Below, piece by piece: positions 1 to 8,034 of a stretch of DNA of 64,000 nt. The DNA is from Bradyrhizobium sp. B124 (GTDB lineage Bacteria > Pseudomonadota > Alphaproteobacteria > Rhizobiales > Xanthobacteraceae): the NCBI RefSeq assembly GCF_038967635.1, contig NZ_CP152413.1:7010001-7074000 (forward strand), read 5' to 3'. Made by a program: the position numbers and the translations under genes. The notes beneath the pieces were generated by a model. It made no database searches. It had not been told where the DNA came from and saw only the letters and a list, made by a program, of their open reading frames with translations. Position 1 is the stretch's first letter. Every line of letters starts with the position of its first letter.

Positions 1-100
1 AGAAGATGACGACAGGGAAGGGGCCGCCGCGCTCGGGATGGGCGATGAAGGTGGTGGTCTTGCCGTCCTTGGTCGGGATCTCGACGGTCTGCTCGATCAT
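1..100 (-). CDS. dienelactone hydrolase family protein, N-terminal fragment
   Basis: Only the first 33 codons lie in the window; the gene runs off the left edge. The start is the ATG at 100 read leftward. The visible peptide begins MIEQTVEIPTKDGKTTTF and continues with HPERGGPFPVVIF. This is the usual opening of dienelactone hydrolase (carboxymethylenebutenolidase) alpha/beta hydrolases, where the first strands precede the oxyanion-hole region. The catalytic Cys/Asp/His lie outside the window, so activity cannot be judged. It is transcribed divergently from ubiK across about 177 bp. Confidence 0.7.
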   Translation of the reverse strand, partial: MIEQTVEIPTKDGKTTTFIAHPERGGPFPVVIF

Positions 101-277
101 GGCGCTTCTGCTCGCGTTATGTGTGCGATTTCTGTTGTGAGTTCATACGATTGCAAGGAAACCGGAGCATGACAAGGCAAGCGCCCGTAAGGTCTGCCAT
201 TCGCGGCGGACTTGAACCGGATGGCGGGGATCGCCATTGTCTTCTGGCGATTCAGTGAACGCGGAGAGTTTTGCCAG

Positions 278-538
278 ATGACCCAGACCAGCAACCGGTT
301 TTTCGATGAGATCGGCCGTCTGATGAACGACGCCGCGGGCGCAGCCCAAGGCGTCAAGCGCGAGGTCGACACGGTCATGCGCAACCAGGCCGAACGGATC
401 CTGCGCGACCTCGATGTGGTCAAGCGCGAGGAATTCGACGCGGTCAAGGACATGGCCCGTCTGGCGCGCGAGGAGAACGAGGCGCTGAAGGCGAGGATCG
501 CCGCGCTGGAAGCCAAGCTGGGCGGTTCAGCCGGTTGA
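278..538 (+). CDS. ubiK: ubiquinone biosynthesis accessory factor UbiK (BMFP domain)
   Basis: The 86-residue protein begins MTQTSNRFFDEIGRLMNDAA and ends in a charged heptad-like helix rich in Glu, Arg and Leu. This matches the small BMFP/YqiC family: an N-terminal amphipathic helix plus a C-terminal coiled coil that forms trimers. In Escherichia coli UbiK is an accessory factor for the ubiquinone-synthesis complex and interacts with lipids. A longer reading frame opens at 212, but the ATG at 278 gives the family N terminus and has a GGAGAG sequence about 11 bases upstream. The function is inferred from the family. Confidence 0.75.
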   Translation: MTQTSNRFFDEIGRLMNDAAGAAQGVKREVDTVMRNQAERILRDLDVVKREEFDAVKDMARLAREENEALKARIAALEAKLGGSAG

Positions 539-548
539 CGGACGCCGC

Positions 549-634
549 GTAGCCCGGATGGAGCGAGGCGCAATCCGGGGGCTGGCCCCGTTGAGGTGAT
601 AGCCCCGGATTTCGCTTCGCTCCATCCGGGCTAC
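549..634. repeat. extragenic palindrome
   Basis: An 86-bp imperfect inverted repeat has outer arms GTAGCCCGGATGGA and TCCATCCGGGCTAC, with further complementarity inside (CAATCCGGGG against CCCCGGATT). It lies between ubiK and rplY. This type of GC-rich intergenic repeat recurs across the window in several sequence variants. Confidence 0.7.
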
Positions 635-804
635 GATCCTCCCTCGGTAACCCAAGAAAAATCCCTTCATTTCCTTGTCATTTCGGCCCTTTGGGGCTAA
701 AAGCCCGCCACGTCCGCGGCCCCCGCACCCCTGGAGGCTTGCTGTGGACCTGAGCATGGGCCGCGCTGCGGCCTTTAACTTTTTAAATACAAGGACTTAA
801 CGCT

Positions 805-1530
805 ATGGCGACCGTCAAGGAATTGAAGGCGACCGCGCGTCCGAAGAGCGGCAAGGGGGCCGCCCGGGCAGAGCGTCGCGCCGGGAGAGTTCCCGGAGTG
901 ATCTACGGAGACAATCAACCCCCTGTCACCATCTCGGTCGACGATCGTGAACTGCGCCAGCGCATCCTGGCGGGCCGGTTCCTGACCACGATCTATGACA
1001 TCGACCTCGAGGGCAAGAAGCACCGCGTGATTCCGCGCGACTTCCACCTCGACCCGGTGAAGGACTTCCCGCTCCATGTCGACTTCATGCGGCTCGGCGA
1101 AGGCGCGACCATCCGCGTCAGCGTGCCGCTGCACGTCGTGAACGCGGAAACCGCCCCCGGCATCAAGCGCGGCGGCACCGTGAACATCGTCACCCACGCG
1201 CTCGACCTTGAGTGCGCGGTCGACAACATTCCGCAATACATCGAAGTCGACGTCGGCAGCCTCGAGATCAGCTACTCGCTGCATCTCTCCGAGGTCACGC
1301 TGCCCAAGGGCGTGAAGTCGCTGACCCGCGAGGACGCGACGCTGGTCACCATCGTGCCGCCGTCCGGCTACGCCGAAGAGCAGAAGGCCGCAGCTGCGGC
1401 GGCTGCTGGTGGCGCGGCTCCGGCCGCGGGTGCTGCAGCTCCGGCCGCTGCGGCGGCTCCGGCTGCGGGTGCTGCGGCTCCGGCCGCGGGTGCCAAGGCT
1501 CCCGCCGGCGGTGGCGACAAGAAGAAGTAA
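805..1530 (+). CDS. rplY: 50S ribosomal protein L25/general stress protein Ctc
   Basis: The 241-residue protein binds 5S rRNA in the large ribosomal subunit. Residues 1 to about 95 are the L25 beta-barrel (TARPKSGKGAARAERRAGRV, then VPGVIYGD). Residues about 100-190 form the Ctc/TL5 C-terminal domain, including DFHLDPVKDFPLHVDF. The last 50 residues are a low-complexity Ala/Pro/Gly tail ending in DKKK, longer than the short-form enterobacterial L25. AAGGA at 791-795 precedes the ATG by 9 bases. It is followed at 55 bp by pth on the same strand, a common arrangement of translation genes. Confidence 0.95.
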   Translation: MATVKELKATARPKSGKGAARAERRAGRVPGVIYGDNQPPVTISVDDRELRQRILAGRFLTTIYDIDLEGKKHRVIPRDFHLDPVKDFPLHVDFMRLGEGATIRVSVPLHVVNAETAPGIKRGGTVNIVTHALDLECAVDNIPQYIEVDVGSLEISYSLHLSEVTLPKGVKSLTREDATLVTIVPPSGYAEEQKAAAAAAAGGAAPAAGAAAPAAAAAPAAGAAAPAAGAKAPAGGGDKKK

Positions 1531-1585
1531 TCGATCATGTCGGCGCGCGATCGTGTGATGGCGCGCCGACGCGGGATGCCGCGCC

Positions 1586-2188
1586 ATGCGCCTTTTTGTC
1601 GGTCTCGGTAATCCTGGCGCGAAATACGCCAGCAACCGGCACAATATCGGTTTTCTGGCGGTCGACGAGATTGCACGGCGTCATGGTTTCGCACCATGGC
1701 GCCGTCGCTTTCAGGGCGAGACCTCCGAAGGCGTGGTCGATCGTGAGAAGGTCGTGCTGCTGAAGCCGACCACCTACATGAACGAGTCCGGGCGCGCGGT
1801 GCAGGAAGCGGCGAACTTCTTCAAGCTTGCCTCCGCCGACATCACCGTGTTCCAGGACGAGCTCGAACTGCCGCCCGCCAAGGTGCGGGTCAAGATCGGC
1901 GGCGGCATCGCCGGCCATAACGGGCTGCGCTCGATCTCCGCGCATATCGGCAACGAATATCGCCGGGTGCGGCTCGGGATCGGTCATCCCGGCGTCAAGG
2001 AGCTCGTGCACAGCCACGTGCTGTCGGACTTCGCCAAGAGCGACCGGGCGTGGGTGGAGGCCTTGTGCCAGGCCGTCGCCGACAATGCCGGCCTGCTGGC
2101 TGCGGGGCATGACGCCTCGTTCGCCAACAAGGTGCATCTGACGATGCAGGCCAAGGGATTTTTCGACACCAAGGACGAGGAGCCGTAG
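1586..2188 (+). CDS. pth: aminoacyl-tRNA hydrolase
   Basis: Peptidyl-tRNA hydrolase releases tRNA from prematurely dissociated peptidyl-tRNA. The 200-residue length is normal. Visible motifs are VGLGNPG at residues 5-11, the catalytic His at residue 19 (NRHNIGF), TTYMNESG and [14 protein letters not shown]. The gene lies directly downstream of rplY and upstream of ychF on the same strand. No strong Shine-Dalgarno sequence is seen before the ATG. The C terminus is short and charged. Confidence 0.96.
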   Translation: MRLFVGLGNPGAKYASNRHNIGFLAVDEIARRHGFAPWRRRFQGETSEGVVDREKVVLLKPTTYMNESGRAVQEAANFFKLASADITVFQDELELPPAKVRVKIGGGIAGHNGLRSISAHIGNEYRRVRLGIGHPGVKELVHSHVLSDFAKSDRAWVEALCQAVADNAGLLAAGHDASFANKVHLTMQAKGFFDTKDEEP

Positions 2189-2189
2189 A

Positions 2190-2295
2190 CCCTCGTCGTC
2201 GCCGGGCGCCTGTCCCCGACCTGATCGGGGATGACCCGGCGATCCACTCTTTCCAGTGGGATGGATACGCGGGTCAAGCCCGCGTATGACGACCC
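2190..2295. repeat. pair of short extragenic palindromes
   Basis: Two GC-rich stem-loops follow pth back to back. The first is around GTCCCCGACCTGATCGGGGA, the second around GCGGGTCAAGCCCGC. They fill most of the gap before ychF. No T-tract follows either stem, so they look like repeats rather than a clear intrinsic terminator. Confidence 0.5.
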
Positions 2296-2342
2296 CACTC
2301 AGTTTCAGCCGCGCAACGTGAGCGCGAGAGATCGGGACGAAC

Positions 2343-3440
2343 ATGGGATTCAAATGCGGGATCGTCGGGCTGCCTAACGTCGGCAAGTCGACGCTGTTCA
2401 ATGCGCTGACCGAGACGGCGGCCGCCCAGGCGGCGAACTATCCGTTCTGCACTATCGAGCCGAATGTCGGCGAAGTGGCGGTGCCCGATCCGCGGCTTGA
2501 GAAGCTGTCGGCAATCGCGAAGTCCGCGCAGATCATCCCGACCCGGCTGACCTTCGTCGATATCGCAGGTCTGGTGCGCGGCGCGTCGCAGGGCGAAGGC
2601 CTCGGCAACCAGTTCCTCGCCAACATCCGCGAGGTCGATGCGATCGCCCATGTGGTGCGCTGCTTCGAGGACTCCGACATCACCCATGTCGAGGGCAAGA
2701 TCGCGCCGCTCGCCGACATCGAGACCATCGAGACCGAGCTGATGCTGTCCGACCTCGACAGCCTGGAGAAGCGCGTCGACAACCTCTCGAAGAAGGCCAA
2801 GGGCAACGACAAGGAAGCCAAGGAGCAGCTCGAGCTCGTCAACCGTGCGCTGGTGCTGCTGCGCGACGGCAAGCCGGCGCGTGCGCTCGAGCGCAAGCCG
2901 GAGGAGGAACGTGCGTTCCGCATGCTCGGGCTCCTGACCTCGAAGCCCGTGCTCTATGTCTGCAATGTCGAGGAAGGCTCGGCCAAGGACGGCAACAATT
3001 TCTCCAAGGCGGTGTTCGAGCGCGCGAAGGAAGAGGGCGCGGTCGCGGTCGTGATCTCGGCCAAGATCGAATCCGAGATCGCAACGCTGTCGCGCGAGGA
3101 GCGTGTCGACTTCCTGGAGACGCTGGGCCTTGAAGAGGCCGGGCTCGACCGGCTGATCCGCGCCGGCTACCAGCTGCTCGACCTCATCACCTATTTCACG
3201 GTCGGCCCGAAGGAAGCGCGCGCCTGGACCATCGATCGCGGCACCAAGGCGCCCGCCGCCGCCGGCGTGATCCACACCGATTTCGAGAAGGGCTTCATCC
3301 GCGCCGAGACCATCGCGTATGAGGATTACATCGCCGGCAACGGCGAAGCCGGCGCACGCGATGCCGGCAAGCTGCGGCTCGAAGGCAAGGACTACGTCGT
3401 CGCCGACGGCGACGTCATGCATTTCAGGTTCAATACCTGA
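2343..3440 (+). CDS. ychF: redox-regulated ribosome-binding ATPase YchF
   Basis: The 365-residue Obg-family P-loop protein has the family's usual length. Visible motifs are G1 [15 protein letters not shown] at residues 9-23, IEPNVG, and G3-like [20 protein letters not shown]. An alpha-helical coiled-coil insertion follows (about residues 130-175). The C-terminal TGS domain starts near [17 protein letters not shown]. YchF hydrolyses ATP rather than GTP and binds ribosomes. It follows rplY and pth on the same strand, consistent with a translation-related cluster. The start gives the canonical [17 protein letters not shown] terminus. Confidence 0.96.
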   Translation: MGFKCGIVGLPNVGKSTLFNALTETAAAQAANYPFCTIEPNVGEVAVPDPRLEKLSAIAKSAQIIPTRLTFVDIAGLVRGASQGEGLGNQFLANIREVDAIAHVVRCFEDSDITHVEGKIAPLADIETIETELMLSDLDSLEKRVDNLSKKAKGNDKEAKEQLELVNRALVLLRDGKPARALERKPEEERAFRMLGLLTSKPVLYVCNVEEGSAKDGNNFSKAVFERAKEEGAVAVVISAKIESEIATLSREERVDFLETLGLEEAGLDRLIRAGYQLLDLITYFTVGPKEARAWTIDRGTKAPAAAGVIHTDFEKGFIRAETIAYEDYIAGNGEAGARDAGKLRLEGKDYVVADGDVMHFRFNT

Positions 3441-3467
3441 TCGCGGTCTAGCGTCGGTTTCTCCATT

Positions 3468-3599
3468 CGTCGTCCCGGGCAAGCGAAGCGCGACCCGGGA
3501 CCCATAACCACAGGGCACCGTTGTTGCGCGATGCTGTGGCCCCAGCTCGCTTCATCCCCACGTCCTGTGGTTATGGGTCCCTGCCTTCGCAGGGACGAC
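3468..3599. repeat. large extragenic palindrome
   Basis: A composite inverted repeat begins with TCGTCCCGGGC and ends with a TCCCTGC...GCAGGGACGA stem. The central arms GACCCATAACCACAGG and CCTGTGGTTATGGGTC are nearly perfect complements. It lies between the convergent ychF and csoR-like genes. Confidence 0.65.
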
Positions 3600-3632
3600 A
3601 CCGAGTGTGCGGCGGGCAAAGCCAAAGAGCGC

Positions 3633-3908
3633 TCACCGGTCCGCGCGGCCGATCACATCCATCAGCTCGGCGATCTTGCGCCGCTGGTCGGCCTTGTCGC
3701 CGGACGAGATCGCATGCTCGACGCAATGGGCGACATGATCGCGCAGGACCTCTTCCTCGACGCGGCGCAGCGCCGCGCGCGCGGCAGCGATCTGCGTCAC
3801 CACGTCGATGCAATAGCGGTCTTCCTCGACCATGGCGGCCAACCCGCGGATCTGACCCTCGATCCGTTTGAGCCGTTTTAAACAGGATGTCTTGACCTCG
3901 TCTCTCAT
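3633..3908 (-). CDS. CsoR/RcnR-family metal-sensing repressor (copper-type)
   Basis: A 91-residue all-helical repressor of the CsoR/RcnR/FrmR (DUF156) family, with the hallmark LKRLKRIEGQIRGL at its N terminus. Cys in DRYCIDV and the H-x3-C pair in DHVAHC form the Cys-His-Cys triad used by CsoR for Cu(I). The divergent copper ATPase supports a copper role. Two in-frame ATGs exist, at 3917 and 3908. I chose 3908 because the 3917 start overlaps the operator. The alternatives are a formaldehyde or nickel sensor, but the triad and the neighbour favour copper. Confidence 0.85.
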   Translation of the reverse strand: MRDEVKTSCLKRLKRIEGQIRGLAAMVEEDRYCIDVVTQIAAARAALRRVEEEVLRDHVAHCVEHAISSGDKADQRRKIAELMDVIGRADR

Positions 3909-3916
3909 AGGTCTCA

Positions 3917-3935
3917 TATACCCCCCTAGGGTATA
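3917..3935. promoter_or_regulatory. candidate CsoR operator between the csoR-like and copper ATPase genes
   Basis: The sequence TATACCCCCCTAGGGTATA has TATACCC/GGGTATA arms. This resembles the A/T-flanked G/C-tract operators of CsoR/RcnR-family repressors. It sits at the repressor start and 38 bp before the ATPase start, so one bound repressor could control both genes. This is inference from motif and position. Confidence 0.7.
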
Positions 3936-3973
3936 TAAATCAAGAGGCCGGAATAGCGGCCGGGAAGAGTCTC

Positions 3974-6367
3974 GTGGCACACGCAGAGCACGATCATTCG
4001 CACGCGGATCATCACCATCATGGCGCGGCTGCGCATTCCTGCTGCGGCGGCAAGCACGATCACCACATGACGCCGGCCGAGGCGACGTTCGCGATCGATC
4101 CGGTCTGCGGCATGAAGGTCAACCCGGCGACCGCCAAGCATCGTTTCAGCTACAAGGGCGAGGAGTACCTGTTCTGCAGCGGGCGTTGCCGCGAGCGTTT
4201 CGAGGCCGAGCCGGACAAGTACCTCAAGCCGCGCGAGGCGGAGCCGCCGATGCCGGCCGGCACGATCTACACCTGCCCGATGCATCCCGAGGTGCGCCAG
4301 GTCGGTCCCGGGAGCTGCCCGATCTGCGGTATGGCGCTCGAGCCGGAGCAGATCTCGCTCGACGATGGGCCGGGTCCCGAATTGATCGACATGACGAGGC
4401 GGTTCTGGATCGCGCTGGCGCTGACGCTGCCTGTGTTCGTGCTCGAGATGGGCAGCCATCTCGGGCTGATGCATCTGGTGCCGCAGGGCTGGTCGAACTG
4501 GATCTCGTTCGTGCTGGCGACGCCCGTCGTGCTGTGGGCCGGCGCGCCGTTCTTCGTGCGCGGCTGGCAGTCGGTGGTCACGCGTAACCTCAACATGTTC
4601 ACGCTGATCGCCATGGGCGTCGGCGTCGCCTATCTCTACAGCGTGGTCGCGACGCTGGCGCCGCAGCTGTTCCCACCGGCGTTCCGCGACATGCATGGTG
4701 CGGTCGCGGTCTATTTCGAGGCGGCGGCCGTGATCACGGTGCTGGTGCTGCTCGGTCAGGTGCTGGAATTGCGCGCCCGCGCGCAGACTTCGGGCGCGAT
4801 CCGCGCGTTGCTTGGTCTCGCGCCCAAGACCGCGCGGCGCATTACCGATCATGGCGACGAGGACATCGACATCGACGCGATCAAGGTCGGCGACCGCCTG
4901 CGCGTGCGCCCGGGCGAGAAGGTGCCGGTCGACGGCGTCGTCATCGAGGGCAGCGCGGTCATCGACGAATCCATGGTCACGGGTGAATCGATGCCGGTCA
5001 CGAAGGCGGAAGGCGAGAGGGTGATCGGCGGCACCGTCAACCAGAGCGGTGGCCTCGTGATGCGTGCCGAGAAGGTCGGCCGCGACACCATGCTGTCGCG
5101 GATCGTCGACATGGTGGCGAAGGCGCAGCGCTCGCGCGCGCCGATTCAGCGGCTCGCCGACCGTGTCGCCGGCTGGTTCGTGCCGGCGGTGATCGCAGCT
5201 GCCGTGCTGGCCTTCATCGCCTGGACGGTATTCGGCCCCGAGCCGCGCCTGACCTTCGCGCTGGTCGCCGCGGTGACGGTGCTGATCATCGCCTGTCCCT
5301 GCGCGCTGGGGCTGGCAACGCCGATGTCGATCATGGTTGGTGTCGGCCGCGGCGCGCATTCCGGCATCCTGATTCGCGACGCGCAGGCGCTGGAGCGGAT
5401 GGAAGCGATCGACACGCTTGTCATCGACAAGACCGGCACGCTCACCGAGGGCAAGCCGAAGGTCGTGCGCATCATCGCCGCCGAAGGGTTCGACGAGAAT
5501 GACGTGCTCCGTCTTGCCGCCAGTGTCGAGCAGGGCAGCGAGCATCCACTGGCGCGGGCCATCATCGCTTCCGCCGGGGAACGCAAGCTGGCATCGGCGA
5601 CCGTCAGCAATTTTGCCTCGCCCTCCGGCAAGGGCGCGACCGGTACGGTCGAGGGCAGGCAGGTTGCGCTCGGCAATGCGGTGCTGATGGGTGAGTTGAA
5701 GATCATAACGTCAACGCTGGACCAGGCTGCCGAGGCCGCGCGGCGCGATGGCGCGACGGCGATCTATGTCGCGGTCGATGGGCGCGTCGCCGGCGTGATC
5801 GCGATCGCCGATCCGGTCAAGCCGTCGGCGGCGAATGCGCTGCAGGCGCTGCGTGCCGAAGGCCTGCGCATCGTGATGCTGACCGGCGACAATGAGACCA
5901 CCGCGCGCGCGGTGGCGAAAACGCTCGGCATCGACGAGGTCGAGGCCGGCGTGCTGCCGGAGCGCAAGAGCGAGGTCGTGCAGCGGCTGCGCGGCGAGGG
6001 CCGCACCGTCGCGATGGCGGGCGATGGCGTCAACGATGCGCCGGCGCTCGCCGCGGCCGATGTCGGCATCGCGATGGGCGGCGGCACCGATGTCGCGATC
6101 GAGAGCGCCGGCATCACGCTGCTCACCGGCGACCTGATGGGCCTCGTCCGGGCGCGGCGATTGTCGGTCGCAACCATGCGCAACATCCGCCAGAACCTGG
6201 CGTTCGCCTTCGTCTACAACGCCGCCGGCGTGCCGATCGCGGCCGGCGTGCTGTATCCGCTTTTCGGCATCCTGCTGTCGCCGATGGTCGGCGCCGCCGC
6301 GATGGCGCTGTCCTCGGTCAGCGTGATCGGCAACGCGCTGCGGCTGTCGAGGGTGCAGCTGGACTAG
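3974..6367 (+). CDS. copper-translocating P-type ATPase with YHS and heavy-metal-binding N-terminal domains
   Basis: A 797-residue P1B ATPase for copper export across the inner membrane. The N terminus is His-rich (HSHADHHHH). A YHS domain follows (DPVCGMKVN, residues 42-50, with a second Cys pair at 68-72), then a CPMHP...CPICGM metal-binding domain (about 100-122). Eight membrane segments are expected. TGES is at 336-339, the transport motif CPC at 441-443, phosphorylation motif DKTGT at 485-489 and the HP motif at EHPLA. The start is GTG after a GGGAAGAG ribosome-binding sequence. Copper control by the divergent CsoR-type gene is likely. Confidence 0.93.
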   Translation: MAHAEHDHSHADHHHHGAAAHSCCGGKHDHHMTPAEATFAIDPVCGMKVNPATAKHRFSYKGEEYLFCSGRCRERFEAEPDKYLKPREAEPPMPAGTIYTCPMHPEVRQVGPGSCPICGMALEPEQISLDDGPGPELIDMTRRFWIALALTLPVFVLEMGSHLGLMHLVPQGWSNWISFVLATPVVLWAGAPFFVRGWQSVVTRNLNMFTLIAMGVGVAYLYSVVATLAPQLFPPAFRDMHGAVAVYFEAAAVITVLVLLGQVLELRARAQTSGAIRALLGLAPKTARRITDHGDEDIDIDAIKVGDRLRVRPGEKVPVDGVVIEGSAVIDESMVTGESMPVTKAEGERVIGGTVNQSGGLVMRAEKVGRDTMLSRIVDMVAKAQRSRAPIQRLADRVAGWFVPAVIAAAVLAFIAWTVFGPEPRLTFALVAAVTVLIIACPCALGLATPMSIMVGVGRGAHSGILIRDAQALERMEAIDTLVIDKTGTLTEGKPKVVRIIAAEGFDENDVLRLAASVEQGSEHPLARAIIASAGERKLASATVSNFASPSGKGATGTVEGRQVALGNAVLMGELKIITSTLDQAAEAARRDGATAIYVAVDGRVAGVIAIADPVKPSAANALQALRAEGLRIVMLTGDNETTARAVAKTLGIDEVEAGVLPERKSEVVQRLRGEGRTVAMAGDGVNDAPALAAADVGIAMGGGTDVAIESAGITLLTGDLMGLVRARRLSVATMRNIRQNLAFAFVYNAAGVPIAAGVLYPLFGILLSPMVGAAAMALSSVSVIGNALRLSRVQLD

Positions 6368-6375
6368 GCGTCTCT

Positions 6376-6521
6376 TACCTCGCCCCGCCTGCGGGGAGAG
6401 GTCGGATCGCATCGTAAGATGCGATCCGGGTGAGGGGGACTCTCAGCGAATCCATCTCCCTCCGATATTGCGGAAGCGGCCCCTCACCCCAACCCTCTCC
6501 CCGCAAGAGCGCGGCGAGGGA
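6376..6521. repeat. composite extragenic repeat (variant with a copy near 35.9 kb)
   Basis: Two facing GC-rich stems (CCCCGCCTGCGGGGAGAGGT and CCCCTCACCC...CTCTCCCCGC) flank a GGATCGCATC...GATGCGATCC hairpin. A closely similar block is at 35817-35955 and a related one at 22040-22190. It occupies the gap between the copper ATPase and the convergent dapA-like gene. Confidence 0.65.
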
Positions 6522-6541
6522 GCAGAGTGTGGCCGCGGCCT

Positions 6542-7456
6542 TCACGCCGGCAGCAGAAGCTGTGCGCGCCGCTCCATCTCGGCATCGAGCCAGGTTGCGA
6601 GATCCTCGCTGACTTCGACCATCGGCAGCCGCACCTCGGGGCTGTCGATTAGCCCCTGCCGCCACAACCAGTGCTTGGCCGGCGCGGGGCTTGGTTCCGC
6701 GAACAGCAGCCGGGTCAGGCCGACGACGCTCTGCCAGGCCGCCAGCGCCGCGTCGCGCTTACCCTGCCGCAGCAGCGTGCGGATCGAAGCGAAGGTGTTG
6801 GTTTCCAGATGCGCGGACAGCAGGATCGCGCCGTCGGCGCCGTCCGAGAGCGCATCGAATGTCTGCGCGTCCTCACCGGTCAGCACGCGGAAGCCGGCGG
6901 GCCGGCGGTTGAGGAAGTCGATCGACTGCGCGCGGTCGGCACAGCAATCCTTCATGCCGACGATGTTGGGATGTTCCGCGAGCGTCAGCAGCGTCTCGTT
7001 CGTCAGGTTCACCGCTGTGCGATACGGAATGTTGTAGAGCACGACCGGCCACGACGCGTGATCGGCCAGCGCGTTGAAGTGCTGCACGAGCCCGCGTTGC
7101 GAGGGCCTGATGTAATAGGGGCTCGCGATCAGGTAGCCGTTGATCGGCCAGTCGGCCGTATCATCCAGCGCATCCTTCATCCTGGCCGTAGAGGCGCCGG
7201 AGAGCCCGAGGCAGACCGGCAAATGGCGGGAGTTGGCACTGAGCTCGTCGAGCACGACGCTGACCAGGCCCTCCAGCTCATCGGTGCTGAGCGCCATGCC
7301 TTCACCGGAGGTTGCACCGAGGATGAAGCCGTCGACGGGGCCGTCGGCATAGTGCCGCACGAGGCGGCGCAGCGAGGTGACGTCGAGTTCGCCGTCGCGG
7401 AACGGCGTGATCAGGGGCAGCCAGAGGCCCTGCAATTGCTGGTGTAGTTCAGTCAT
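6542..7456 (-). CDS. dihydrodipicolinate synthase (DapA) family aldolase/lyase
   Basis: A 304-residue class I TIM-barrel lyase. The Schiff-base lysine is K169 (IVGMKDC) and the catalytic tyrosine Y141 (YNIPYRTAVN), with R146 alongside. The substrate loop reads GATSGEGMAL rather than the classical GTTGEG, and IPYR replaces IPGR. This may be true 4-hydroxy-tetrahydrodipicolinate synthase or a related pyruvate-dependent aldolase; bradyrhizobia carry several paralogues. It is preceded by an intrinsic terminator only about 40 bp upstream of the ATG, suggesting leader control. No genes are cotranscribed downstream. Confidence 0.8.
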   Translation of the reverse strand: MTELHQQLQGLWLPLITPFRDGELDVTSLRRLVRHYADGPVDGFILGATSGEGMALSTDELEGLVSVVLDELSANSRHLPVCLGLSGASTARMKDALDDTADWPINGYLIASPYYIRPSQRGLVQHFNALADHASWPVVLYNIPYRTAVNLTNETLLTLAEHPNIVGMKDCCADRAQSIDFLNRRPAGFRVLTGEDAQTFDALSDGADGAILLSAHLETNTFASIRTLLRQGKRDAALAAWQSVVGLTRLLFAEPSPAPAKHWLWRQGLIDSPEVRLPMVEVSEDLATWLDAEMERRAQLLLPA

Positions 7457-7497
7457 GTTCCATCTCCTCAGGGGGCAAAGCCGGAGACGGGACCAAC

Positions 7498-7526
7498 AAA
7501 AAAACCCCGTCCAGGCGGCGGGGTTT
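7498..7526 (-). terminator. intrinsic terminator in the leader of the dapA-like gene
   Basis: Read leftward, an AAACCCCG/CGGGGTTT stem with a 9-base loop ends in a run of seven T. It stops 41 bases before the dapA-like ATG. Transcripts started further right must terminate or be antiterminated here. Confidence 0.65.
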
Positions 7527-7634
7527 CGGGATCGGTTGAATGCGAAGGTGATCTTATCGCGCGCGATCTCGTGTCCCCGGGAGGGGAGCTTTTTTCGACG
7601 ACAGAACGGCGCACGAAGTCGTGATCATTGGACA

Positions 7635-7663
7635 ATGATGCTGCGCTGCGAGGTTGTTGTCAA
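7635..7663 (-). promoter_or_regulatory. candidate promoter for the leader upstream of the dapA-like gene
   Basis: Read leftward, TTGACA (7658-7663) is followed by a 17-base spacer and CATCAT (7635-7640). The perfect 12-bp palindrome CATTGGACAATG at 7626-7637 overlaps the expected start point and could be an operator. An ATG at 7628 opens a 24-codon frame ending at 7554. Predicted by eye only. Confidence 0.4.
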
Positions 7664-7704
7664 TCCGCTGACCGTGACGTGCGGCACGTTCGAGCATGAC
7701 ATCA

Positions 7705-7772
7705 AGGTGAGAGACGTAGAGGTGAAAGACATGCAGGTGAAAGACATGCAGGTGAAAGACTTGGAGATGAAA
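7705..7772. repeat. 15-bp tandem repeat
   Basis: Four copies of a 15-bp unit (AGGTGAAAGACATGC; copies 2 and 3 identical, 1 and 4 diverged) plus a partial fifth. The unit length is a multiple of three, so rightward frames read MQVKD repeats. However, no convincing gene with a ribosome-binding site is seen on either strand. Confidence 0.8.
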
Positions 7773-7800
7773 AAAAGCCGGGCTCGCGTGAGCCCGGCTT
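7770..7800 (-). terminator. strong leftward intrinsic terminator
   Basis: An 11-bp perfect stem AAGCCGGGCTC/GAGCCCGGCTT with a 4-base loop is followed leftward by seven T. It lies 235 bp beyond the lysR stop codon. It may end the trxB-lysR transcript or a separate small RNA. Confidence 0.8.
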
Positions 7801-8003
7801 AAGGTATTGGCCACGTGAGGCCGACACAATCACCTTCCAAGAGGGATTACTGAACTTCCGCGCCACTGGAGGAGGGGGACATATGCGCGACGCGACCGCT
7901 CAGCGTGTAAGCACTATGATCCCCATCGACGCCCTGCAGCAACTATCCAGGTCGCATGTCAGTCATGCGGAGATTCAGGGGCCTCTTCGGGCAGCGCGGA
8001 AGG
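7770..8003 (-). ncRNA. candidate structured small RNA, about 230 nt
   Basis: There is no credible reading frame here, but strong leftward RNA structure. A long-range stem pairs CTTCCGCGC (7994-8002) with GCGCGGAAG (7855-7863). Inside it are GAGG/CCTC and GCGACC/GGTCGC pairings and a GCATG-ACTGA-CATGC hairpin. A further hairpin precedes the terminator at 7770-7800. A TTTATA-like -10 element lies about 7 bases before the outer stem. The outer stem encloses about 148 nt, a size and shape reminiscent of 6S RNA, but I cannot match a family. It could instead be the 3' untranslated region of lysR. Confidence 0.4.
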
Positions 8004-8034
8004 CCTATAAACCAGCCCTATAAGGGCGGCTTAA

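Noticed and set aside
3926..5545. Long leftward frame opposite the copper ATPase
   Set aside because: Arg/His/Asp-rich antisense shadow with no domain. The P-type ATPase motifs are on the other strand.
7377..7802. Rightward 141-codon frame with MQVKD repeats
   Set aside because: It overlaps the start of the dapA-like gene and crosses two terminators. The repeated peptides simply reflect the DNA repeat, with no signal or domain.
7554..7829. Leftward 91-codon frame with HLHVFHL repeats
   Set aside because: It is the antisense of the 15-bp DNA repeat and runs through the terminator at 7770-7800. There is no ribosome-binding site. Only its last 24 codons (from 7628) might be a leader peptide.
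7855..8002. Assignment of the structured RNA as 6S RNA
   Set aside because: The size and closing stem fit, but I cannot match conserved 6S sequence. The known neighbours of 6S in rhizobia (zapA and 5-formyltetrahydrofolate cyclo-ligase genes, as I recall) are not here. It is kept only as an unnamed candidate.
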